Of a stretch of 7,763 bases of DNA, positions 1-4,258 are shown piece after piece. The notes below the pieces were generated by a model. It saw nothing but the letters and a program-made list of their open reading frames with translations. It was not told the origin of the DNA and searched no databases. Within the stretch, counting starts at the first letter, position 1; each line of letters opens with the position of its first letter. This DNA comes from Propionibacteriaceae bacterium (GTDB lineage Bacteria; Actinomycetota; Actinomycetes; Propionibacteriales; Propionibacteriaceae): NCBI GenBank assembly GCA_031260385.1, contig JAIRKB010000160.1:1-7763 (forward strand), written 5' to 3'. The position numbers were made by a program, and so were the translations under genes.

Positions 1-335
1 AAACCAGGTGCGATGACAAGGGTCTCGCCTGGCCCCGTAACCTCGCCCCTTACGATGTGATCATTGTGGTTGCCGGTAAAGATCAAGAGCTTTATGAAGC
101 GGCCGACCAACTTGCCAACGAGCTGACCACTGCCGGAATCGAAGTCGTGGTTGATGATCGTAATGTTTCACCCGGAGTTAAGTTTGCCGATTCGGAACTA
201 ATTGGCTTCCCGACGGTGGTGATTGTCGGGCGTGGCCTCAAGGATGGGGTCGTCGAAGTTCGTGATCGCCGTCTCGGCACCGCCCAGTCGGTGCCATTGG
301 CCGAAGCGATGACCGCCGTACTAGCAATGGTGTAG
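1..335 (+). CDS. proS: Prolyl-tRNA synthetase, C-terminal fragment (5' end outside window)
   Basis: Cytoplasmic enzyme that charges tRNA-Pro with proline. Only the C-terminal anticodon-binding domain is present; the frame is open from position 3 to the TAG at 333-335. What is seen: a GLAWPRNLAPYDV segment, the family's conserved entry into the anticodon-binding domain (usually G-WP--IAPY-V), followed by an alternating beta/alpha pattern, DDR at about residues 51-53, and the signature SPGVKFADSELIGFPT and GRGLKDG motifs of bacterial ProRS. A GTG at 57 could be mistaken for a start, but homology clearly continues upstream of it, so the gene enters from the left edge. It converges on the lipoprotein gene with a 42-bp gap that holds no strong terminator. 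Family assignment is firm; nothing can be said about the catalytic or editing domains. Confidence 0.95.
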   Translation, partial: TRCDDKGLAWPRNLAPYDVIIVVAGKDQELYEAADQLANELTTAGIEVVVDDRNVSPGVKFADSELIGFPTVVIVGRGLKDGVVEVRDRRLGTAQSVPLAEAMTAVLAMV

Positions 336-377
336 AAAACTGGCGCCTGGGCGGGAGACATATCTGGCCGGCGATCC

Positions 378-1286
378 TCAGTCTGGCCAACCGGGCCAGT
401 GAGCGAGGCCGATGCTGAGCGAACTGGTGAGAGTGGCGTTGCTCATTAGGTAACCAATTGCCTCGCTGGGATCCTCAGCGGAGGCGACCCAGACGGCGGC
501 GGCTTGGACGAGGCTTTGTTGGGTGGCGGCGAGCATCGCCCGGGCGGTGGCCCCGTCGCGTCCGGCGGGGAGTTCGTAGGCCCCGGGGAAGGCTGGTGGG
601 GTCGCCGTCAGGGAGTTGAGGGCGTCAAGATCGGCTTGGAGGGTGGCGAGGACGCGAGCGATCACCTCCCAGTCCTCACTGTAGTCACTGAGGAAACCGA
701 GAGCCGCCTGGAGCCCGAAGATGCCTTCGTGGTAACGCAAGATCAAGTTGGCGAGGGCTTGATCGGCGGTGAGGAGGACCAGGGTATTGGAGGGATTAGC
801 CGGGATGGGGGAGTCATAGTTTGATCGCAGCCCGCGCCGGACCTGTTCAATTCCACAGGCCAATGAGGCCCAGAACCCAGCCGTTAGCCCAGTGGATTGC
901 TCGGCCCGGGCGAGATTCTGGTCGCGCGCCTCCTCTAGGGCCGACTCGGCTTCGCCGATGGTGCCGAGCCGAGGCTCGGGGTCCACTTCGGAGTTGATGG
1001 CCGAACGACGGTTTAGCGGATCGGGGCCGGTCAAGACCAGCCAGTAGGCTTCGAGGGCCCCACTGAGAGCTAGCCAACGGGCGGAGTCGCCTTGACTACT
1101 ACTAATCGCGGCCACGATCTCCCAGGCAGTTCCGATCTCCTCAGCCGCCGCGCCGAGCTCAGCCACAAAAGCGGCGTTGATTGGCGGCGGTGCGGGCGTA
1201 CCTTCAATGCGCGGATCGGAGAAAGTGCAAGCCGATAGGGCGAGCGAGACTAATCCGATTACAAGCAAGCGAGTGGTTTTGCGCAT
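378..1286 (-). CDS. Lipoprotein, probable DUF4439 ferritin-like domain
   Basis: Predicted secreted, lipid-anchored protein of 302 residues with no known biochemical role. The N-terminus is a clear lipoprotein signal: Arg/Lys at residues 2-6, a hydrophobic stretch 7-19, and the lipobox LSAC with the modified Cys at 20. The mature part is alanine-rich and almost entirely helical in character. The segment YHEGIFGLQAALGFL (185-199) and the later PPAFPGAYELP (230-240) followed by an Ala-rich helix resemble the DUF4439 family, in which a helix with an acidic/aromatic pattern precedes a PP...AY-LP turn. Position supports this: in mycobacteria a DUF4439 gene lies between proS and rimP. Whether it binds metal is unknown; I do not see a convincing set of di-iron ligands. 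The start is set by the signal peptide and by a -10-like box placed for leaderless transcription. Family call inferred from motifs and neighbours. Confidence 0.8.
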   Translation of the reverse strand: MRKTTRLLVIGLVSLALSACTFSDPRIEGTPAPPPINAAFVAELGAAAEEIGTAWEIVAAISSSQGDSARWLALSGALEAYWLVLTGPDPLNRRSAINSEVDPEPRLGTIGEAESALEEARDQNLARAEQSTGLTAGFWASLACGIEQVRRGLRSNYDSPIPANPSNTLVLLTADQALANLILRYHEGIFGLQAALGFLSDYSEDWEVIARVLATLQADLDALNSLTATPPAFPGAYELPAGRDGATARAMLAATQQSLVQAAAVWVASAEDPSEAIGYLMSNATLTSSLSIGLAHWPGWPD

Positions 1287-1292
1287 GGTTTG

Positions 1293-1298
1293 ATATTA
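1293..1298 (-). promoter_or_regulatory. -10 box TAATAT of the lipoprotein gene, probably leaderless
   Basis: On the minus strand TAATAT is followed by six bases (CAAACC) and then the ATG. If the A of the ATG is +1, the hexamer occupies exactly -12 to -7, the standard place for a -10 element. No Shine-Dalgarno sequence could fit in this space. Leaderless mRNAs of this layout are common in actinobacteria. No convincing -35 was seen. The transcription start is inferred, not shown. Confidence 0.6.
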
Positions 1299-1394
1299 AT
1301 GGGCATTAGCGTCTTTGAGCGAAGATTTAGCGAATTTGGGATATGGTTAGGTTACCCGGCGAAGGCCGGTGGACAAGTGAACCAGACAACCGTA

Positions 1395-1400
1395 AAGGAG
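1395..1400 (+). promoter_or_regulatory. Ribosome binding site of rimP (AAGGAG)
   Basis: AAGGAG with a 7-base spacer to the ATG at 1408, a near-ideal Shine-Dalgarno sequence. It fixes the rimP start and contrasts with the lipoprotein gene, murB and hrpA, which show no such site. Confidence 0.85.
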
Positions 1401-1407
1401 ACCGACG

Positions 1408-1872
1408 ATGACAACGGCATCGGATGTAGTCGAGTCGGTAGTACGACTTCGTGGTATTGACCTTGAAGAGCTCAAACGAACCAAGGCGGGGTCGCGCGTG
1501 TTGTTGAGGATCACCCTGGATGGTGATGGAGCCTCCGGTCATGGCCTCAGTCTCGATGAGGTTGCTGAGGTGTCGAGCGAGATCTCCCTAGCACTTGATG
1601 AGTCCGATGTGATGGGCCAGACTGCCTATGTTCTGGAAGTCGGCACGCGTGGCGTCGACGCCCCCTTGACAAACCCCGCCCACTACCGGCGCAATATCGG
1701 TCGGTTAGTGAAGATCAACTGCGGTGATGAAACGGTGACTGGTCGGATTGTGGCCAGCGACGATGAAGCGGTTCAACTGGAGTCTGATCAGCGAATTGCC
1801 TTCGCCGAGATTACGAAAGCGGTCGTCCAGATCGAGATGAACCGTGCTGACAATGAAGCGCAAGAAGACTAA
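1408..1872 (+). CDS. rimP: Ribosome maturation factor RimP
   Basis: Cytoplasmic factor needed for maturation of the 30S ribosomal subunit. The 154 residues match the usual RimP length for this phylum. The N-terminal alpha/beta domain (about 1-85) contains GIDLEEL (16-22), the LDGDG motif (37-41), LSLDEVAEVSSEIS (47-60) and LDESD (63-67). The linker YVLEVGTRGVDAPLTNPAHYRRNIGRLV (74-101) leads into the C-terminal SH3-like domain and is the most recognisable signature; where many bacteria have SSPG-DRPL this protein has GTRG-DAPL, a variant that fits RimP from some actinobacteria. An acidic tail ends the protein. It is the first gene of the rimP-nusA-ylxR cluster, with its stop codon overlapping the nusA ribosome binding site, so translational coupling with nusA is likely. 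Confidence 0.95.
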   Translation: MTTASDVVESVVRLRGIDLEELKRTKAGSRVLLRITLDGDGASGHGLSLDEVAEVSSEISLALDESDVMGQTAYVLEVGTRGVDAPLTNPAHYRRNIGRLVKINCGDETVTGRIVASDDEAVQLESDQRIAFAEITKAVVQIEMNRADNEAQED

Positions 1873-1876
1873 GGAG
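1871..1876 (+). promoter_or_regulatory. Ribosome binding site of nusA (AAGGAG) overlapping the rimP stop
   Basis: AAGGAG begins inside the rimP TAA stop (1870-1872), with 5 bases between it and the nusA ATG at 1882. Terminating rimP ribosomes would cover the site, which suggests translational coupling of the two genes. Confidence 0.8.
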
Positions 1877-1881
1877 TAGCG

Positions 1882-2886
1882 ATGGATATCGACCTGAGTG
1901 CGCTACGACAGCTTGAACAGGAGCGCGGGATCAAGATGGAAGTCATGATCCAAGCTTTCGAAGAAGCCCTCTTACATGCCTACGAGAAGGTGCCCGGCCA
2001 CGCCGATGGCGCCCGCGTGACCTTAGACCGCAAGACCGGCAAGGTCGTGGTCTGGGTTCCGGAACTTAATGCCGAAGGTGAACCGATCGGTGAGTTCGAT
2101 GGCACGCCGAAAGACTTTGGCCGGGTGGCGGCGGCGACCGCCCGCCAGATCATCATGAGCCGGATTCGCGAAGCCGAAGACGAGCGACGTTATGGGCATT
2201 TCCTCGCCAAAGAAGGCGATATTGTGCTTGGCACCGTCCAGCAGGATAAGGACTCCCGGACAGTGCGGGTCGATCTCGGTTCGGTGGAGGCGATCATGCC
2301 TCAGGCGGAGCAGGTGCCGGGGGAGAACTATAGCCACGGTATGCGCTTGCGCGTCTATGTTGTGGCCGTACGCAAGGACTTGCGCGGCCCGCAGGTGGTG
2401 GTCTCGCGAACCCACCCTGGTCTGGTCGATAAGCTCTTCCGCTCCGAGGTGCCGGAGATCGCCGATGGGATCGTCGAGATCAGGGAGATCGCCCGCGAGG
2501 CTGGTCACCGGACGAAGATCGCCGTCCGCTCGAAGTCGGCCGAGGTCTCAGCCAAAGGGGCCCTGATCGGTCCGATGGGTTCGCGCGTCCGGTCAGTGAT
2601 GAACGAGTTGGGGGGCGAAAAGATCGACATCATCGACTGGTGCGAGTCACCCGCCGATTTCGTCGCCCAGGCCTTGTCTCCGGCCCGGGTCTCCTCGGTG
2701 ACGATCATTGATGCAGGAGCCCGCAAAGCCCGCGCGATCGTCCCGGACTATCAATTGAGTCTGGCGATCGGCCGCGACGGCCAAAACGCTCGCTTAGCCG
2801 CCAAGCTAACTGGCTGGCGGATCGATATCGTGCCCGATACCGTCGAACCGACCGAGGCGGCCGAAGCCGAGGAACCCGTCGAGTGA
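1882..2886 (+). CDS. nusA: Transcription termination/antitermination factor NusA
   Basis: RNA polymerase-associated elongation factor that modulates pausing, intrinsic termination and antitermination. The 334 residues have the short actinobacterial architecture without C-terminal acidic repeats. Residues 1-108 are the RNAP-binding N-terminal domain (MDIDLSALRQLEQERGI at the start, DFGRVAAATARQII at 78-91). Residues about 111-176 are the S1 domain (GDIVLGTVQQ; VDLGSVEAIMP). KH1 (about 180-255) has IAVRSKSAEVSAKGALIGPMG up to GSRVRS and GEKIDIIDW (245-253), with ALIG where ACIG is usual. KH2 (about 268-318) has the RNA-binding LSLAIGRDGQNARLAAKL (292-309). A short acidic tail (321-334) follows. 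It lies 9 bp after rimP and overlaps ylxR by 4 nt, indicating one operon. No unusual codon pattern was seen; G and C at third positions are similarly balanced at both ends. Confidence 0.97.
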   Translation: MDIDLSALRQLEQERGIKMEVMIQAFEEALLHAYEKVPGHADGARVTLDRKTGKVVVWVPELNAEGEPIGEFDGTPKDFGRVAAATARQIIMSRIREAEDERRYGHFLAKEGDIVLGTVQQDKDSRTVRVDLGSVEAIMPQAEQVPGENYSHGMRLRVYVVAVRKDLRGPQVVVSRTHPGLVDKLFRSEVPEIADGIVEIREIAREAGHRTKIAVRSKSAEVSAKGALIGPMGSRVRSVMNELGGEKIDIIDWCESPADFVAQALSPARVSSVTIIDAGARKARAIVPDYQLSLAIGRDGQNARLAAKLTGWRIDIVPDTVEPTEAAEAEEPVE

Positions 2887-3116
2887 GCTGGGAGCCAACT
2901 CGGACCTGTGTCGGCTGCCGAGTCCGGGCCCCCCAGTCCGCCCTGTTGCGCCTAGTTTGGGACGGGAACGCGGTCCGCTTCTCCCGAACGGCCCCTGGGC
3001 GCGGTGCCTGGCTACACCCGAGCGAGGACTGCCGGGAAAAAGCCGCTGGCCGCGGTCGCCTAGCCCATGCTCTCCGACAACCCGGCTGCCTACCCCCACC
3101 CGATTTCCCGAGCTAG
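2883..3116 (+). CDS. ylxR: YlxR (DUF448) family nucleic-acid-binding protein
   Basis: Small basic protein of 77 residues encoded, as is typical, directly after nusA. Conserved features are RTCVGCR (7-13), PGRGAWLHPS (38-47) and a C-terminal basic segment (REKAAGRGRLAHALR, 51-65). The family is thought to bind RNA; members have been linked to regulation of gene expression and RNase P, but its role is not settled. Translation starts at a GTG overlapping the nusA stop (GTGA at 2883-2886), so it is probably translated by coupling; a GAGG at 2869-2872 may serve as the ribosome binding site. The C-terminus is proline-rich (CLPPPDFPS) and less conserved. Odd context: the usual downstream infB is missing and ylxR converges on murB with only 17 bp between the stop codons. 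Confidence 0.93.
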   Translation: MSWEPTRTCVGCRVRAPQSALLRLVWDGNAVRFSRTAPGRGAWLHPSEDCREKAAGRGRLAHALRQPGCLPPPDFPS

Positions 3117-3122
3117 TTCGGG
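3107..3122 (+). terminator. Candidate hairpin at the ylxR stop
   Basis: CCCGAG/TTCGGG can form a 6-bp stem (one G-U pair) around a CTAG loop that contains part of the ylxR stop codon. It lies in the 17-bp convergent junction with murB, where termination of the nusA operon would be expected. There is no T-tract on either side, so it would be at best a weak or Rho-assisted terminator. Confidence 0.35.
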
Positions 3123-3133
3123 CATATTGATGG

Positions 3134-4162
3134 CTAGAGGGTCAAACCAACTAGCTGGGGTTCGGCTTCGAGTCTGACATTGTAGGTGGCTTGCACCTGG
3201 TCGCGGATCTCGCGGGCGAGGGTGAGGATGTCATGGGCGGTGGCGGTGCCCCGGTTGGTGATCGCGAGCACATGTTTGGTTGACAGTCGCGCGGCACCCG
3301 TACCGTAACCCTTGGGGAATCCGGCATGGTCAATCAGCCAGGCGGCGGAGGTCTTGATGTGACCGTCATCCTGGGGGAAGCGGGGGGCATCGGTGGGGAG
3401 AGCCTCGGCTTGCTCAGCGGTGAGGATCGGATTGGTGAAGAAACTGCCGGCACTCCAGGTGTCATGATCTTGGGGGTCGACTACCATCCCCTTGCCGCGT
3501 CTCAGCTCTAAAACGGCTTGTCGTGCTGCGGTTGCCGGCGCCCGGTCACCTAGGTTAACCCCGAGGTGACGGGCCAACTCGACATACTCAATTGGCGCGG
3601 ACTCGATCGAGTCTTCGAGGATGAGGTCGAGGCTCAGGACGACATAACGTCCGCCAGATTGCTTAAAGAAACTCGTCCGGTAGCCAAAGCGGGCATTGTC
3701 ACCGCTCACCGATACCACCTGCCCCGAGACCCGATCGAAGACTCGGATGCTCGTGATCTGGTTGGCCACCTCAGCGCCATAAGCGCCAATATTCTGGATC
3801 GGTGCGGCACCAACCAGCCCGGGAATCCCCGAGAGCATCTCTAATCCACTCAAACCAGCTTCGACGCTCCAAGCCACCAGCTTGTCCCAAGGTTCCCCCG
3901 CCGCCACTGTCAGGGCCGTACCCGAGCGGGTAATGCCTTTGGTGGCGACCCGAATAACGCGCCCGCGAAACCCAGCATCCGAGATCAACATATTCGATCC
4001 GCCCGCCAGGATCAGCAGTGGCAGCCCCCGCTGATCGGCCTCCCGAACCGCCCCAATCAGCCCCTCCTCACTATCAACCTCCAACAACTCATCGGCCGGC
4101 CCCCCAATCCGAAAGGTCGTGAACTGAGCGAGGTGGCCTGACGCGGGGCTATGGTTTGTCAT
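3134..4162 (-). CDS. murB: UDP-N-acetylenolpyruvoylglucosamine reductase (MurB)
   Basis: Cytoplasmic FAD enzyme that reduces UDP-GlcNAc-enolpyruvate with NADPH to UDP-MurNAc, the second committed step of peptidoglycan precursor synthesis. The 342 residues fit the family. FAD-binding motifs: TTFRIGGPAD (15-24), LAGGSNMLISDAGFRG (52-67) and GIPGLVGAAPIQNIGAYG (112-129). Active site: RFGYRTSFFK (158-167) with the conserved Arg162, GSFFTNP (239-245) with the proton-donating Ser240, and the C-terminal Glu in LEAEPQLVG (331-339), probably Glu334, although the usual LEPEV reads LEAEP here. The FAD domain 1 is N-terminal, the substrate-binding domain is C-terminal. It is convergent with ylxR and divergent from hrpA, so it appears to be monocistronic within the window. 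Third codon positions shift from G-rich in the first 50 codons (26 G, 10 C by hand count) to C-rich in the last 50 (9 G, 29 C). Confidence 0.96.
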   Translation of the reverse strand: MTNHSPASGHLAQFTTFRIGGPADELLEVDSEEGLIGAVREADQRGLPLLILAGGSNMLISDAGFRGRVIRVATKGITRSGTALTVAAGEPWDKLVAWSVEAGLSGLEMLSGIPGLVGAAPIQNIGAYGAEVANQITSIRVFDRVSGQVVSVSGDNARFGYRTSFFKQSGGRYVVLSLDLILEDSIESAPIEYVELARHLGVNLGDRAPATAARQAVLELRRGKGMVVDPQDHDTWSAGSFFTNPILTAEQAEALPTDAPRFPQDDGHIKTSAAWLIDHAGFPKGYGTGAARLSTKHVLAITNRGTATAHDILTLAREIRDQVQATYNVRLEAEPQLVGLTL

Positions 4163-4168
4163 AACACC

Positions 4169-4174
4169 AGCCTA
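4169..4174 (-). promoter_or_regulatory. -10-like box TAGGCT of murB, possibly leaderless
   Basis: On the minus strand TAGGCT (TANNNT) lies six bases before the ATG, exactly -12 to -7 if the A of the ATG is +1. An overlapping TATAGG two bases further upstream is an alternative. No Shine-Dalgarno sequence precedes the start (GGTGTT directly abuts it), which supports leaderless transcription. No -35 was seen. Confidence 0.4.
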
Positions 4175-4245
4175 TAGTGTCCTATGGGAGAATGGCTGTG
4201 AAGCGTGTTCCAACCGCGAGAAACGAGTGCGTGCCGGGTTTGAGG

Positions 4246-4251
4246 TAAATT
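4246..4251 (+). promoter_or_regulatory. -10-like box TAAATT of hrpA, possibly leaderless
   Basis: TAAATT ends 7 bases before the GTG at 4259, placing a start point at or within a base of the start codon. The only purine-rich stretch, TGAGG at 4241-4245, is 13 bases from the GTG, too far for a normal ribosome binding site. With the boxes before murB and the lipoprotein gene this makes three starts of similar layout. Confidence 0.4.
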
Positions 4252-4258
4252 AGTCCGG

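Larger units (their letters stand above)
1287..1407. other. Divergent intergenic region, lipoprotein gene / rimP
   Basis: This 121-bp region must hold promoters for both directions. The left edge carries the minus-strand -10 box described separately. For rimP, TANNNT hexamers at 1342-1347 (TATGGT) and 1348-1353 (TAGGTT) are possible -10 boxes but are weak and have no well-spaced -35. A small hairpin, CCGGC/GCCGG with a GAAG tetraloop (1356-1369), would lie in the rimP leader. Its stem is only 5 bp and no regulatory role is claimed. No small ORF or RNA gene was recognised. Confidence 0.45.
4163..4258. other. Divergent intergenic region, murB / hrpA
   Basis: This 96-bp region must contain both promoters. 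Besides the two start-proximal -10-like boxes listed separately, a good plus-strand -10 match, TATAGT, lies at 4173-4178 and would give hrpA a leader of roughly 70 nt; its -35 is not convincing. It overlaps the murB box, so the two promoters could compete. A CCTAT direct repeat (4171-4175, 4181-4185) surrounds it; no operator is claimed. Confidence 0.4.

Noticed and set aside
57..335. Stand-alone 92-residue protein starting at GTG 57
   Set aside because: The frame is open to the window edge and the residues before 57 (GLAWPRNLAPYD) match ProRS, so this is an internal GTG of proS.
383..399. CTGGCC/GGCCAG hairpin as a proS or lipoprotein terminator
   Set aside because: It is only 6 bp, lies within the end of the lipoprotein coding sequence, has a competing CTGGCC copy at 365-370, and lacks a T-tract on either strand.
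504..824. 106-codon plus-strand ORF opposite the lipoprotein gene
   Set aside because: Gly/Glu-rich composition is the expected mirror of an Ala-rich gene; no ribosome binding site or family resemblance.
2023..2508. 161-codon antisense ORF within nusA
   Set aside because: It is a shadow of NusA coding sequence, with no start signal and no recognisable protein features.
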